The notes: generated by a model from the sequence alone, not told the origin. A stretch of DNA of 64,000 nucleotides from Salipiger mangrovisoli (GCF_015223355.1 NZ_JADFFK010000012.1:1-64000); one strand, 5' to 3'. Shown: positions 33,430-42,964, numbered from the stretch's first letter. A program made the numbers and translations.

Positions 33430-34788
33430 ATGCCGCGTGATGTGACCCGCCTCTTTCCGCTTCTGCCGGGCATGCCCCGGCGCCGAGTCCCGGTGATCGG
33501 GAGCGGCCGCGAAGACGCGCCTGCGGCGGTTTCCGGAGGCGGCGATATCCTCATCCCGGCGCTCGACACGAGCCCCGATGAAAGCGCCTGTGACGACCTG
33601 CGCGGGCGCGGAATGCGGCTTGCCCGGCAGGAGCGCTGGTCGACACTCGACAGCACCCTGCGCGAGGCCGACCTCGCCCGCAGCCGTACCCCCGGCGGCA
33701 TGCTGTCGAGTCGGCTGCTCTGCGAAGGTGCCGTCGAGGACGTCGTTGCGCGCGCGGCAGAGGCGGTGGCGCTCGGCGACCCCGCCGCGGCGCGGATGGC
33801 GGTGCTCGGCTTTGGCGGCGCGCTCGGCCCCACCATCGAGTCCCCCATGCGGGCGCTGCTCGCGGCTTCGGCACATATTGCCGTGGCCCGGCTCTGGCGC
33901 GAAGCGGGCATCTCCCCCCTGCCGGAGCCCCAGCGTCGCGCCGCTGTGCAACAGCACCTGGAGACGGCACATCTCGTGCTCCGCCCGCATGATCCGGAGG
34001 AGCTGGGCTCTGCGGCGCTTGCCGCCGCGCGCTGCGCGGTGCTGGAGGTGCTCCCCGCGCCCGCGTCGCATGTCGCGCGCAGCTACAAGACGCTGTTCAA
34101 GGCCGATCCGGGCGGCACGGAGCATCAGCGCGCCTTCGGGCTCGACCTGTCTCCGGCGCGCTTTGGAACCTGGTCACGGCTCGATCGCGCCGCGCGCGGG
34201 ATGGTTGCCCGGGGCGGCGCGCATCGCGGGTGCGCGGCCTACACGTGGGTCTGGCTCGATGTGCTGGCGCAGCAGCCCGAGGGTTTCGGGCATGTGGACG
34301 CCGAACTTTTCGTCGAGGGGATGCACGACATCCTGCGGCCGGGCAGCGGCAGACCGCGGGATTGCCGACCGGACCAGCATCTTGCCAACCTGCTTGCCGC
34401 CTGGTGCAGCCGGCACACTTCGGCACGCCCCGAGCCGTGCCGCCAGCCCGGTGACCCTGCCCGCGCCCGCATCGGCGGCTGCCTCGGCTGGATCGTCACG
34501 GACCAGCTGCGGGAATTGCACCCTCTGCTCTGGGCCGCGACCGACGGTGCACGCCACGTGCCCGAGACGGAAAGGTCGGCGATCCGCACCCGCGGCACAG
34601 AAGCCGCTCGGGCCGCACTCCGCGGGGTTCTCGCCCATCAACTGGACCGTGGGCGCCGCGTCATCTTCACCGAGGATGGGCTTGGCCTTCAGCCGGACGG
34701 CCGCGGCTCCTGCACCCTTGCCCCCTGTGCCGCTCTGGCGTATCCCCGTCGCAACCTGAGAGACGAGGACCCCCCATGCTTGACCTGA
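33430..34788 (+). CDS. Conserved-looking hypothetical protein upstream of gatB
   Basis: I do not recognise this 452-residue protein. Its amino-acid balance (Leu, Asp, Glu, His and Trp spread evenly) and strong GC3 bias support a real gene; the other frames give Arg/Ser/Pro-rich shadows. Visible segments include [19 protein letters not shown], an aromatic stretch [20 protein letters not shown] and several Cys and His residues in the last third (CSRH, CRQPGD). No signal peptide or membrane helix is seen. ATG 33430 begins at [19 protein letters not shown]. The 3' end overlaps the gatB start by 13 bases, so the two are probably co-transcribed and coupled. Confidence 0.65.
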   Translation: MPRDVTRLFPLLPGMPRRRVPVIGSGREDAPAAVSGGGDILIPALDTSPDESACDDLRGRGMRLARQERWSTLDSTLREADLARSRTPGGMLSSRLLCEGAVEDVVARAAEAVALGDPAAARMAVLGFGGALGPTIESPMRALLAASAHIAVARLWREAGISPLPEPQRRAAVQQHLETAHLVLRPHDPEELGSAALAAARCAVLEVLPAPASHVARSYKTLFKADPGGTEHQRAFGLDLSPARFGTWSRLDRAARGMVARGGAHRGCAAYTWVWLDVLAQQPEGFGHVDAELFVEGMHDILRPGSGRPRDCRPDQHLANLLAAWCSRHTSARPEPCRQPGDPARARIGGCLGWIVTDQLRELHPLLWAATDGARHVPETERSAIRTRGTEAARAALRGVLAHQLDRGRRVIFTEDGLGLQPDGRGSCTLAPCAALAYPRRNLRDEDPPCLT

Positions 34789-36290
34789 GCTTCGAGCCCC
34801 CCAAACCCAAGGTCATCGCCGGCGCCAAATACGATTGGGAGCTGGTGATCGGGATGGAAATCCACGCCCAGATTTCCACCGAGGCGAAGCTGTTCTCCGG
34901 CGCCTCGACCAAATTCGGCGCCGAGCCCAACTCGAACGTCGCCTTCGTGGACGCGGCGATGCCCGGCATGCTGCCGGTGATCAACGAGTACTGCATCGAG
35001 CAGGCCGTGCGCACCGGGCTTGGCCTGAAGGCAGAGATCAACCTGAAATCCGCCTTCGACCGCAAGAACTACTTCTACCCCGACCTGCCGCAGGGCTACC
35101 AGATTTCCCAGCTTTACCATCCGCTTGTCGGCGAAGGTGAGGTGATCGTGGACATGGAGCCCGGCATCGCCCGCAAGGTGCGTATCGAGCGCATCCACGT
35201 CGAGCAGGACGCCGGCAAGTCGATCCACGACATGGATCCGGCGATGTCCTTCGTCGACCTCAACCGCACCGGCGTGGCGCTGATGGAGATCGTCTCCCGC
35301 CCCGACATCCGCGGCCCCGAGGAAGCGGCGGCCTATGTGGTCAAGCTGCGGCAGATCCTGCGCTACCTCGGCACCTGCGACGGCAACATGCAGAACGGCA
35401 ACCTGCGGGCGGACGTCAACGTCTCGGTCTGCCGTCCCGGCCAGTATGAGAAGTACCAGGAAACGCAGGACTTCAGCCACCTCGGCACGCGCTGCGAGAT
35501 CAAGAACATGAACTCGATGCGCTTCATCCAGCAGGCCATCGACTACGAAGCCCGCCGCCAGATCGCCATCCTCGAAAACGGCGGCAAGGTGGACCAGGAG
35601 ACGCGTCTCTACGATCCGGACAAGGGCGAGACCCGCTCGATGCGCTCCAAGGAAGAGGCGCACGACTACCGCTACTTCCCCGATCCCGACCTGCTGCCGC
35701 TCGAAATCGAGCAGGCCTGGGTGGACGACATCAAGGCCTCGCTCCCGGAGTTGCCGGACGAGAAGAAGGCGCGCTTCGTCAATGACTTCGGCCTGTCGGA
35801 ATACGATGCCGGCGTGCTCACCGCGGAAGTGGTGAACTCGGCCTATTTCGAGGACGTGCTGAAGGGCTGCGACGACGGCAAGCTGGCCGCCAATTGGGTG
35901 ATCAACGAGCTCTTCGGCCGCCTCAAGAAGGAAGGCCACGACATCACCGAGAGCCCGGTCTCGCCGGCGCAGCTCGCCGGGATCATCTCGCTGATCAAGA
36001 AGGGCGACATCTCGGGCAAGATCGGCAAGGACGTCTTCGAGATTGTCTACACCGAGGGCGGCGACCCGGCGAAGATCGTCGAGGAGAAGGGCCTCAAGCA
36101 GGTCACCGATACCGGCGCCATCGAGGCCGCCGTGGACGAGGTGATCGCCGCCAACCCGGCGCAGGTCGAGAAGGCCAAGCAGAACCCCAAGCTCGCGGGC
36201 TGGTTCGTCGGCCAGGTGATGAAGACCACCGGCGGCAAGGCCAACCCCAAGGCGGTGAACGATATCGTCGCGGCGAAACTCGGGCTCTGA
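34776..36290 (+). CDS. gatB: Asp-tRNA(Asn)/Glu-tRNA(Gln) amidotransferase subunit B
   Basis: The 504-residue protein has the GatB hallmarks: [11 protein letters not shown] near the N-terminus, the [16 protein letters not shown] motif, [25 protein letters not shown], and a C-terminal GatB/YqeY tail ([22 protein letters not shown]). With GatA and GatC it converts misacylated Glu-tRNA(Gln) to Gln-tRNA(Gln). gatA and gatC are not in the window, the common situation where gatB stands alone. A strong terminator follows. Confidence 0.98.
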   Translation: MLDLSFEPPKPKVIAGAKYDWELVIGMEIHAQISTEAKLFSGASTKFGAEPNSNVAFVDAAMPGMLPVINEYCIEQAVRTGLGLKAEINLKSAFDRKNYFYPDLPQGYQISQLYHPLVGEGEVIVDMEPGIARKVRIERIHVEQDAGKSIHDMDPAMSFVDLNRTGVALMEIVSRPDIRGPEEAAAYVVKLRQILRYLGTCDGNMQNGNLRADVNVSVCRPGQYEKYQETQDFSHLGTRCEIKNMNSMRFIQQAIDYEARRQIAILENGGKVDQETRLYDPDKGETRSMRSKEEAHDYRYFPDPDLLPLEIEQAWVDDIKASLPELPDEKKARFVNDFGLSEYDAGVLTAEVVNSAYFEDVLKGCDDGKLAANWVINELFGRLKKEGHDITESPVSPAQLAGIISLIKKGDISGKIGKDVFEIVYTEGGDPAKIVEEKGLKQVTDTGAIEAAVDEVIAANPAQVEKAKQNPKLAGWFVGQVMKTTGGKANPKAVNDIVAAKLGL

Positions 36291-36312
36291 CGACGTCGCT
36301 TCGCGAAATCGG

Positions 36313-36340
36313 AAAGGCCGCCCAAGCGGGCGGCCTTTTT
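36313..36340 (+). terminator. Rho-independent terminator of gatB
   Basis: AAAGGCCGCCC (36313-36323) pairs perfectly with GGGCGGCCTTT (36328-36338) around an AAGC tetraloop and is followed by T residues (TTTTTCTTT). Confidence 0.92.
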
Positions 36341-36384
36341 CTTTGGTCAGATCACGCGGGCGGCGCGCCGGGCTGGGCCGCGCC

Positions 36385-37998
36385 CTACCCCCGCGCCGCG
36401 AGCAGCGCGCGCAGCTGGCTCGGGAAAAGCTGCAGGATCATCGTCTCGGTCATCGCCTCGCCCTCATGCGAGACATAGACCCGCAGGTCGATCGGTTCGT
36501 CGTCCTCCGCCGCGATCGCCGAGAAATCGAGGTCGAACATCGCCCGCCAGTTCTGCGTGCTGACCACGGGATAGGCCGCCTCGCCCGAGACCTTTCCGCG
36601 CGAGGCGGTGACAACCGGCAGCGTGTCGGGACCACGGTCCATCCCCTCCATCCCCAAACCGTCGAAGTCGCAGACGACCTTCACCGTATCCGCCGGGCGC
36701 GGCTGGCCGGGGATGCCGCCCTTGCCCATGCGCACCGCGATGAACCGCGCGGCCTGCGGCGGCACCGGGCAATCCTCGAGCCAGGAAAGCTGGTAGTTCA
36801 TGCTGTAGGAACTTCCCGCAGCGGCGGGCTCCGCCGGGGTCCAGAAGGCGACGATATTGTCGTGGATCTCATCGTCCGTGGGCAGTTCGACCAGTGTCAC
36901 GGCGCCCGGCCCCCAACCCTCCTGCGGTTTGATCCAGGCCGAGGCGCGGCGCTCGTAGAACACGCCATCATCCTCGTATTCGCTGAAGTTTCGCTCGCGC
37001 TGCATCAGCCCGAACCCGGCAAGATCAGTGGCGCCAAAGGCATTGGCCATGACCCGCGGCGGGTTGTTGAGCGGGCGCCAGATGCGCTCTCCGCCGCCGG
37101 TGTGGATTTCCAGCCCGTCGCTGTCATGCACCTCGGGACGCCAGTCGGCGGCGACGTGGCGGTTGTGCTTGCCGAACCAGAACATCGAGGTCAGCGGCGC
37201 AACCCCCAGACGCGCGACATCGCCGCGCAGGAAGATCTCGGCCGAGACGTCCTGGATCACCCCGTTGTCGCGCCGCGAGGCGATGCGGTAGGCGCCGGTG
37301 GCGCGCGGGCTTTCCAGCAGCGCGTAGGTGGTCACCGCCCCCTCCGCCCCCTGTTCCAGCCAGAAGCGGGTGAAGCGGGGAAATTCCTCGGGGCCGTCGG
37401 GGATCGCCGTGTCCATGGCCAGCCCGCGCACCGACAGCCCGAACTGCCCGGAATACCCCGCCGTGCGCCAATACGAGGCGCCTAGGAAGGCCATCCAGTC
37501 GAGCCGGTCGGCGGGGTCCTGCACCGCGAAACCGGCAAATCCTTCGGTTTTCTCGAGCCGATTGGCAGGGCTGCCCTGCGGGATCTCGAACAGATCGCGG
37601 GAAAACGGAACCTCGCGCGCGGTGCCCTCTTCGAGCGCGTAGACATGCACCGGCTCGGGGAAGTAGCGGCCCGGAAAGAAGAAGCGCACCGGCTGCGCAT
37701 CTCCTTGCCCGGACCAGAGCGCCCGGTCCTCGCGGAAACGGATTGCACCATGCGCATCGTAGTCGATCTCCTGAAGGATCTCGGCATCCGGCACCGCCAT
37801 CGGCGTGAAGTTTTCCTTCGCCAGATTTGACGCAAGCTCGCGCAGCATGTCGAAGCTGAAGGGCTTGGGCGGGCCGAGCGGGATGCCAGAGGCGATGGCC
37901 CCGGACTGCGCACGGGCGAAATCGGGCAGCACCGAAAAGGCGCCGGTAGCAAGCACGGATGCAAGGAAGGCGCGGCGGTCGAGCAGAGCGTCGGACAT
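36385..37998 (-). CDS. opgG: Periplasmic glucan biosynthesis protein, OpgG/OpgD family
   Basis: The 537-residue protein starts with a twin-arginine-like signal (LLDRRAFLASVLATGAFSVL, then ARAQ). The body has MdoG-family features: FSFDMLRELASNLA, FREDRALW, FFPGRYFPEPVHVY, DWMAFLGASYWRTAGYSGQFGLS and NYQLSWLEDCPVP. It shapes the backbone of osmoregulated periplasmic glucans. The Tat-type signal is more like E. coli OpgD than OpgG, but the two are hard to separate by eye. The glucosyltransferase opgH is not adjacent. ATG 37998 is fixed by the signal peptide. Confidence 0.88.
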   Translation of the reverse strand: MSDALLDRRAFLASVLATGAFSVLPDFARAQSGAIASGIPLGPPKPFSFDMLRELASNLAKENFTPMAVPDAEILQEIDYDAHGAIRFREDRALWSGQGDAQPVRFFFPGRYFPEPVHVYALEEGTAREVPFSRDLFEIPQGSPANRLEKTEGFAGFAVQDPADRLDWMAFLGASYWRTAGYSGQFGLSVRGLAMDTAIPDGPEEFPRFTRFWLEQGAEGAVTTYALLESPRATGAYRIASRRDNGVIQDVSAEIFLRGDVARLGVAPLTSMFWFGKHNRHVAADWRPEVHDSDGLEIHTGGGERIWRPLNNPPRVMANAFGATDLAGFGLMQRERNFSEYEDDGVFYERRASAWIKPQEGWGPGAVTLVELPTDDEIHDNIVAFWTPAEPAAAGSSYSMNYQLSWLEDCPVPPQAARFIAVRMGKGGIPGQPRPADTVKVVCDFDGLGMEGMDRGPDTLPVVTASRGKVSGEAAYPVVSTQNWRAMFDLDFSAIAAEDDEPIDLRVYVSHEGEAMTETMILQLFPSQLRALLAARG

Positions 37999-38144
37999 GC
38001 GGGTCTCCGGAAAACGAATATTCCTGAGCAAATTTGGCACTTTTCCGCGTCGCAGCAATCGCATTTGCCACGGATGCGCGAGGCTTTGCCGATTTTCCGA
38101 CCTTACGTCAAGTAGGCGACACCGGGCAGCCCCCGCACACGGCC

Positions 38145-38738
38145 TCAGGCAAGGGCGCGCCCTTCCAGTTCGCGCGCGATGTCCTCGGCGAGCTGTGCCA
38201 CCTTTTCGCGGCTGTCGGTTCGCTGCGCATAGGCACGCAGACCGAAGATCTCGGCCTGGAGCCGACTGGCGCAGCGCTGCGGGTCGGCCTCTGGACCGAG
38301 TTCACCGCGCTCCTGCGCCTCGCGGAAGGCATGGGCGAACATCGTCTCCATGCCGCGCATCAGATTTTCTGTCTGCACGCGCAGGCCCGGATCGTCGTCT
38401 GGCGTTTCAAGAAGCGTCTTGACCAGCATGCAGGCGCGCGAGGGAACGGTATCGCTGGCGCATCCGAGTTTGCGCACGTGGTTGGCGAGCCCCTGCAGAC
38501 GGCGCGGCCCGGCCTCGAGGGTTTCGAGGAATTGCAGGCGCGAGGTTTCGGCGTAGAGCGCCAGCGTTTCGGAATACAGCGCCTCTTTCGAGCCGAAGGC
38601 GGCGTAGATCGAGCCGGGGCGCATGTCGAGCGCCAGCTCGAGGTCCTTGAGCGAGGTTGCGTGGTAACCTTTCGACCAGAAGAGTTCGAGCGCCTTGCCC
38701 AGCACCTCCTGCCTGTCGTGTCGCGCCTGTCTGGCCAT
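38145..38738 (-). CDS. TetR/AcrR-family transcriptional regulator
   Basis: The 197-residue protein has an N-terminal TetR helix-turn-helix (RQEVLGKALELFWSKGYHATSLKDLE, then GSIYAAFGSKEALY) and an all-helical ligand domain, with SRACMLVKTLLE typical of the TetR_C_13/AcrR-like group. It is divergent from the carboxymuconolactone decarboxylase-like gene. The 151-base gap contains three related operator-like palindromes, so it very likely represses both directions. Confidence 0.92.
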   Translation of the reverse strand: MARQARHDRQEVLGKALELFWSKGYHATSLKDLELALDMRPGSIYAAFGSKEALYSETLALYAETSRLQFLETLEAGPRRLQGLANHVRKLGCASDTVPSRACMLVKTLLETPDDDPGLRVQTENLMRGMETMFAHAFREAQERGELGPEADPQRCASRLQAEIFGLRAYAQRTDSREKVAQLAEDIARELEGRALA

Positions 38739-38785
38739 TGCCCTGCCCGTTCCCTTCCCTCGCCCGCCGTCGGCTGCGATCCGCT

Positions 38786-38870
38786 TTGCCTGAACGAGCG
38801 CTCAAAATGTATCTTGAGTGATCACTCAAGTAAAGCTATCTCTCCCTCATCAATTTGAGCAATCGCTCAA
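38786..38870. promoter_or_regulatory. Triple TetR operator and promoter region
   Basis: CTTGAGTGATCACTCAAG (38813-38830) is a perfect 18-bp palindrome. TTGAGCAATCGCTCAA (38855-38870) shares its arms, and GAACGAGCGCTCAA (38792-38805) is a weaker third copy. A TTGCCT / TATCTT promoter with 18-base spacing (38786-38791 and 38810-38815) overlaps them. The consensus TTGAGyGATCrCTCAA is typical of TetR half-sites. Confidence 0.85.
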
Positions 38871-38889
38871 GAATCAGGGAAAGACAGAG

Positions 38890-39459
38890 ATGACCCAGTT
38901 CACCAAGCACACGCTCGACACCGCCCCCGAGGCGAGCCGACCTCTTCTGGAGCATTCGCAAAAAGCCTTTGGGCGCCTGCCCGGACTGCATTCGGTGATG
39001 GCCGAGGCCCCGGCGCTGCTCGACGGCTACAAGCATCTGCATCGGCTGTTCGCCGAGGAAACCAGCTTCGACAAGGACGAGATCACCGTGGTCTGGCAGA
39101 CGATCAACGTCGAACACGCCTGCCACTACTGCGTGCCCGCCCACACCGGCATCGCCAAGATGATGCAAGTGGATGACGCGATCACCGAGGCGCTGCGCGA
39201 CGAGACGCCATTGCCGAACGCCCGGCTCGAAGCACTGCGCGACTTCACCCTGCAAGTGGTCCGCCAGCGCGGCGCGTTGGACGAAGCCCAGGTGCAGGCC
39301 TTCCTCGACGCCGGGTACACGCAGCGGCAGATCCTCGAGGTGATCCTCGCCGTCGCGCAGAAGGTCATGTCGAACTACACCAACCATCTCGCGGACACCC
39401 CGGTGGATCAGGTGATGCAGAAGTTCGCCTGGGAAAAGAAGTCCGTGGCCGCGGCGTGA
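38890..39459 (+). CDS. Carboxymuconolactone decarboxylase / AhpD-like family protein
   Basis: The 189-residue protein has the CMD/AhpD core: FDKDEITVVWQTINVEHACHYCVPAHTGIAKM, with a Cys-x2-Cys redox pair (ACHYC) and the downstream His, as in peroxidase-associated alkylhydroperoxidases. The last third (LEVILAVAQKVMSNYTNHLADTPVD) is the usual helical end. It is cytoplasmic. ATG 38890 is chosen over 38818, which would translate through the operators. TetR control through the palindromes suggests induction by a small electrophile or aromatic compound (inference). Confidence 0.88.
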   Translation: MTQFTKHTLDTAPEASRPLLEHSQKAFGRLPGLHSVMAEAPALLDGYKHLHRLFAEETSFDKDEITVVWQTINVEHACHYCVPAHTGIAKMMQVDDAITEALRDETPLPNARLEALRDFTLQVVRQRGALDEAQVQAFLDAGYTQRQILEVILAVAQKVMSNYTNHLADTPVDQVMQKFAWEKKSVAAA

Positions 39460-39478
39460 AGCCAAGGGCTGGCCGGGG

Positions 39479-39742
39479 TCATGGGTGCCCCGGCCAGGCA
39501 CCCTCGCGCGCGAGCTGCCTGGCCTCGATCGCGTTCAACCGCTCGGCCGCCGCCTTGCAGCAGCCGCTCCGGCGAAGCGCTGCGCGCCAGGCGCGCAGTG
39601 CCGAGCGCGGCGACCAGGGCAGCGCCGCCTGAGCCAGCCAGGCCCTCAGCTCGGGCGGCAGCCGGTCATAGGCAGCCATGATATCGGTCTCGCGCCGGCG
39701 GCTGGGACTCGCCCCAAGGTTGCGCCGCTGGCCGCGCCTCAC
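39479..39742 (-). CDS. DUF6525 family protein
   Basis: This 87-residue basic protein starts with GTG 39742, overlapping the stop of the upstream GTPase gene (GTGA). It contains [12 protein letters not shown] and [21 protein letters not shown], which I recognise as the Rhodobacteraceae DUF6525 family. The protein is rich in Arg and Ala, has two Cys (GCCKAA) and no membrane segment. Translational coupling to the ZigA-like GTPase suggests a role in metal, probably zinc, handling. The function is unknown. Confidence 0.8.
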   Translation of the reverse strand: MRRGQRRNLGASPSRRRETDIMAAYDRLPPELRAWLAQAALPWSPRSALRAWRAALRRSGCCKAAAERLNAIEARQLAREGAWPGHP

Positions 39743-40965
39743 GACCCCTGCACCTCGCGCCAGGCGGGGAAGGGATCTGTCAGCCCATCCCAGTTCCCCG
39801 GTTCGAAAACCCCTTCGCAGACCAACGCCCCATCGAGCGCCGCGGTGATCGCCGCCCTGTCAAACCCCGCGCCGATGAACACCAGCTCTTGCCGCCGGTC
39901 GCCAAATGGCTCTTGCCAATGCTGCGCCAGATAGTCGCGAAACCCAGCGTGCGCCGGCATCCGCTCGGGCGGCACGCTCGCCCACCAGCGCCCCATCGGC
40001 CGCACGGAGCTGAGCGCCCCCGCCAACGAGAACTCTGCCAGCCAGTCCGGACGCGTGGCGATCCAGAAGTGCCCCTTGGCACGGATCACCCCCGGCAGCG
40101 GGCCGTTCAGCACCGCATGGATCTTCGCAGGCACGAAGGGCCGCCGGGCCCGGTAGACGAAAGACGAGACGCCGTATTCCTCGGTTTCGGGCACGTGGTC
40201 CGCAAAGCCGTACAGCTCCTTGGCCCAGAGCGGGTGCTCGTGCGCGGTCTCGAAATCGAAGCGCCCGGTGCCCATGATGCGGGCGGGATCGACCCGGCCA
40301 TGGTCCGCCTCGACGATCTCCGCGTCGGGGTTGAGCGCGGTGATGATCAGCCGCGCCGCGGCCCGCGCGTCCTCGCCCGCGGTCGTGACCTTGTTGAGCA
40401 CCACCACGTCGGCGAACTCGATCTGGTCGACCAGCAGGTCCACCAGCGTGCGCGTGTCCGCCTCGCCCAGACTCTCGCCGCGGTCGGCGAGGAAGTCATG
40501 GCTGGCGTAGTCGCGCAGCAGATTGGCAGCGTCCACAACGGTCACCATCGTGTCGAGCCGGGCGATGTCGGACAAGCTCTCGCCCGCCGCGTCGCGGAAC
40601 TCGAAGGTCGCGGCGACCGGCAGCGGCTCGGAAATCCCGGTGCTTTCGATCAGGAGGTAGTCAAAGCGATGCTGCGCTGCGAGACGGCGGACCTCGGTCA
40701 AGAGATCGTCGCGCAGGGTGCAGCAGATGCAGCCGTTGGTCATCTCGACCAGGGTTTCCTCGGTCTGCGACAGCTCGGCCCCGCCCCCGCGCACAAGGTC
40801 GGCGTCGATGTTCACCTCTGACATGTCATTCACGATGACCGCGACACGGCGGCCTTCGCGATTGTTCAGCACCTGGTTGAGCAACGTTGTCTTGCCCGCT
40901 CCGAGAAAGCCCGACAGCACGGTGACAGGAAGACGCGGGTCGGCGGGGGTGGCGGATGTCGGCAT
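39739..40965 (-). CDS. zigA: CobW/COG0523 GTPase, ZigA-type zinc chaperone
   Basis: The 408-residue protein has Walker [10 protein letters not shown], the metal-binding CxCC motif (GCICCT), VLNKVT for guanine recognition and a C-terminal CobW domain with [18 protein letters not shown]. It belongs to the zinc-responsive COG0523 group that delivers zinc to client proteins under starvation. A Zur-like palindrome lies 21-34 bases upstream of the ATG. It is co-transcribed with the DUF6525 gene. It is distinct from the cobalamin enzyme CobW by context. Confidence 0.9.
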   Translation of the reverse strand: MPTSATPADPRLPVTVLSGFLGAGKTTLLNQVLNNREGRRVAVIVNDMSEVNIDADLVRGGGAELSQTEETLVEMTNGCICCTLRDDLLTEVRRLAAQHRFDYLLIESTGISEPLPVAATFEFRDAAGESLSDIARLDTMVTVVDAANLLRDYASHDFLADRGESLGEADTRTLVDLLVDQIEFADVVVLNKVTTAGEDARAAARLIITALNPDAEIVEADHGRVDPARIMGTGRFDFETAHEHPLWAKELYGFADHVPETEEYGVSSFVYRARRPFVPAKIHAVLNGPLPGVIRAKGHFWIATRPDWLAEFSLAGALSSVRPMGRWWASVPPERMPAHAGFRDYLAQHWQEPFGDRRQELVFIGAGFDRAAITAALDGALVCEGVFEPGNWDGLTDPFPAWREVQGS

Positions 40966-40985
40966 GGTCGCTCTCGTGATTCGTT

Positions 40986-40999
40986 ACGTTATAACGTAC
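40986..40999. promoter_or_regulatory. Zur-like operator palindrome
   Basis: TACGTTATAACGTA is a perfect 14-bp palindrome with the GTTATAAC core seen in alphaproteobacterial Zur boxes. It sits 21 bases upstream of the zigA start in the 133-base gap shared with benE. It should respond to zinc limitation. Confidence 0.75.
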
Positions 41000-41098
41000 C
41001 ATCTACCCGACACCGAACACCTCCTGCAAGTCCGCCCCCGCTTGCCATTCGGCGGCGCGCTGCCTAAGGGCGAACAAGACCCCACGTAAGGAGCCATC

Positions 41099-42274
41099 AT
41101 GTCCCGATCCCCGCGCCGCCCCGGTCCCGACCTGCAGAACGTGACAACCGGGGCGATGGTGGCGATCGTCGGCGTGTTCAGCTCCTTCCCGATCGTGCTG
41201 CAGGGGCTGACCGCAGTGGGCGCGACCCCCGAGCAGGCAGGCGCGGGCCTTGCGGCGGCGGCGCTCTCCATGGCCATCGCGGGCATCGTTCTGGCCTGGT
41301 GGCGGCGCGAGCCCGTGTCCTGCGCCTGGTCCACCCCCGCCGTGGCGCTGCTGGCCGCCTCGCAGCCATTGGCCGACGGCTTTGCCGGGGCGGTGGCGGC
41401 CTTCATCGTGGCGGGCGGGCTGATCGCGCTTGCCGGGCTCTGGCCGGCGCTGGCGCGGCTGGTGACCTCGGTGCCCACGGCGCTGGCACAGGCAATGCTG
41501 GCGGGCGTGCTGGCGGGGCTCTGCATGGCACCGTTTCGCGGCCTCGCCGAGGCACCCGAGGTCGCCCTGCCGATCCTGCTCAGCTGGTTTCTCGTCGGGC
41601 GGGTGAAACGCATCCTCGCCGTGCCTGCGGCGGTGCTGGCGGCGCTGGGAGTGACGCTCTGGGCGCATGATTTCTCGCTGCCGATCACCGGCAGCTGGAT
41701 GAGCCACCCTGTCTGGGTGACGCCGGTGTTCTCGCCCGAGGCAATCCTGAGCCTCGGCATCCCACTTTTCATCGTCACCATGGCAACGCAGAACATTCCC
41801 GCCGTGGCGGTGCTGCGCAGCTTCGGCTACACGCCGCCGCCCGGACCACTGTTGGCCGGGGTCGGCGGCATCTCGCTGCTGACCGCCCCCTTCGGCAACC
41901 CGGCGACCTGCCTCGCCGCGATCACCGCCACCATGTGCGCCAACGCCGACAGCCATCCGGACCCCTCGCGGCGCTACTGGTCGGCGGTGATGGCCGGTGT
42001 TTTCTACAGCCTTTTCGGTCTCTTCGCCGTGGCGGTGACGGCCGTGGCCGCGCTTGCCCCGGCGATGACGCTGCAGGTGCTGGCAGGCGTGGCCCTTCTG
42101 CCGGTCTTCGCCGCCTCGGCCAGCGGCGCACTGCGCGAAGAAGAGAGCCGCGAGGGGGCGGCGGTGACCTTTCTGGTGACCGCCTCGGGCCTCACGCTCT
42201 GGGGCCTCGGCGCGGCGGTCTGGGGGCTGGCGTTCGGGGGCATCGTCCTGGCGTTTCGCCCGCGCAAAAGCTGA
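41099..42274 (+). CDS. benE: Benzoate/H+ symporter BenE-family transporter
   Basis: The 391-residue membrane protein has about twelve helices and BenE/UraA-type motifs: NVTTGAMVAIVGVFSSFPIVLQGL, AWWRREPVSCAWSTPAVALL, TQNIPAVAVLRSFGY and LLAGVGGISLLTAPFGNPATCLAAITA. The nucleobase-transporter-like fold is used here for benzoate or related aromatic acids. TAAGGAG precedes the ATG. No benzoate catabolic gene is adjacent, so the substrate is uncertain. It is divergent from zigA and may share the Zur-like site. Confidence 0.88.
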   Translation: MSRSPRRPGPDLQNVTTGAMVAIVGVFSSFPIVLQGLTAVGATPEQAGAGLAAAALSMAIAGIVLAWWRREPVSCAWSTPAVALLAASQPLADGFAGAVAAFIVAGGLIALAGLWPALARLVTSVPTALAQAMLAGVLAGLCMAPFRGLAEAPEVALPILLSWFLVGRVKRILAVPAAVLAALGVTLWAHDFSLPITGSWMSHPVWVTPVFSPEAILSLGIPLFIVTMATQNIPAVAVLRSFGYTPPPGPLLAGVGGISLLTAPFGNPATCLAAITATMCANADSHPDPSRRYWSAVMAGVFYSLFGLFAVAVTAVAALAPAMTLQVLAGVALLPVFAASASGALREEESREGAAVTFLVTASGLTLWGLGAAVWGLAFGGIVLAFRPRKS

Positions 42275-42278
42275 GTTC

Positions 42279-42319
42279 GCGCAGGCATTTACCGCGGGAG
42301 TTGCAAAATGCACCTGCGC
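42279..42319 (+). terminator. Stem-loop after benE
   Basis: GCGCAGGCATTT (42279-42290) pairs with AAAATGCACCTGCGC (42305-42319) if two bases bulge. It begins 5 bases after the benE stop and is followed by a pyrimidine-rich stretch. Confidence 0.55.
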
Positions 42320-42427
42320 CCTTTCCTTCCCGGATCGGCGCAATAGTTCCGATGTCTACCGGGGCACCGTGAGGTCGCGGTTCCGCCCCCAGAATTGATC
42401 GGGGCCACGGGGACAAATGATTTTTTT

Positions 42428-42540
42428 GGGGATTTTGACCCCGATTTCATCGCTGACCCGAGAGTGTCGCACCGGCGCACTCTCGGGTATTTGCCGCGCC
42501 CTTTACTTGCCCATCCCCGCGCCGTACCCCTTTGGGGTCA
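42428..42540 (+). promoter_or_regulatory. Structured 5' leader of the DUF4177 gene, possible cis-regulatory RNA
   Basis: A perfect 10-bp hairpin CCCGAGAGTG (42457-42466) / CACTCTCGGG (42478-42487) is enclosed by an outer pair TGACCCC (42436-42442) / GGGGTCA (42534-42540). Two alternatives compete with the outer pair: GGGG (42428-42431) with CCCC (42439-42442), and ACCCC (42526-42530) with GGGGT (42534-42538). The AGGAAGGG ribosome-binding site begins 6 bases after the outer pair. This switch-like layout is visible but untested. Confidence 0.5.
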
Positions 42541-42563
42541 GAACCAGGAAGGGACGCGCCCGG

Positions 42564-42938
42564 ATGAAAACCCACGAGTACAAGGTGCTCCCCGCCCCCA
42601 CCAAGGGAGAGAAGGCCAAGGCGGCCAAGGGACCAGAGGGGCGCTTTGCGGTCTCCATGTCACGGTTGCTGAACGAAATGGCCGAACAAGGCTGGGACTA
42701 CATCCGCGCCGACACCCTGCCGAGCGAGGAGCGCAGCGGGCTGACCTCGAGCACCACGGTCTGGCGCACGCTGCTGGTCTTCCGCCGCCCGGTTCCTCAG
42801 GCCCCGGCGGCTGCCCCCTTCCACCACGAGCCGGTGGCGGTGCCGATCGCCCCCCCGCTCACGGCCTCGCCGCCGGAGGAGACCCCGGAGCCGGTGATGC
42901 CCACGCGCGAGCAGCAGGCGGACGACAAGGTCGGCTGA
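42564..42938 (+). CDS. DUF4177 domain-containing protein
   Basis: The 124-residue protein has an N-terminal DUF4177 domain: MKTHEYKVLPAPTKGEKA, then LLNEMAEQGWDYIRADTLPSEER and TTVWRTLLVFRRP, the short alpha/beta fold of that family. A Pro/Ala/Glu-rich unstructured tail (about 75-124) follows. It is soluble, with no signal peptide. The function of DUF4177 is unknown. ATG 42564 is set by AGGAAGGG upstream; the frame is open back to 42417 but that part covers the hairpin leader. Confidence 0.82.
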   Translation: MKTHEYKVLPAPTKGEKAKAAKGPEGRFAVSMSRLLNEMAEQGWDYIRADTLPSEERSGLTSSTTVWRTLLVFRRPVPQAPAAAPFHHEPVAVPIAPPLTASPPEETPEPVMPTREQQADDKVG

Positions 42939-42964
42939 ACGCGCCGCAGCGCCGCTCGATGCAC

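Larger units (their letters stand above)
42275..42563. other. 289-base non-coding region before the DUF4177 gene
   Basis: No gene is supported. It contains the benE stem-loop at its left end, a possible TTGATC / TGATTT promoter (42395-42423, 17-base spacing) and the structured leader described separately. Confidence 0.5.
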
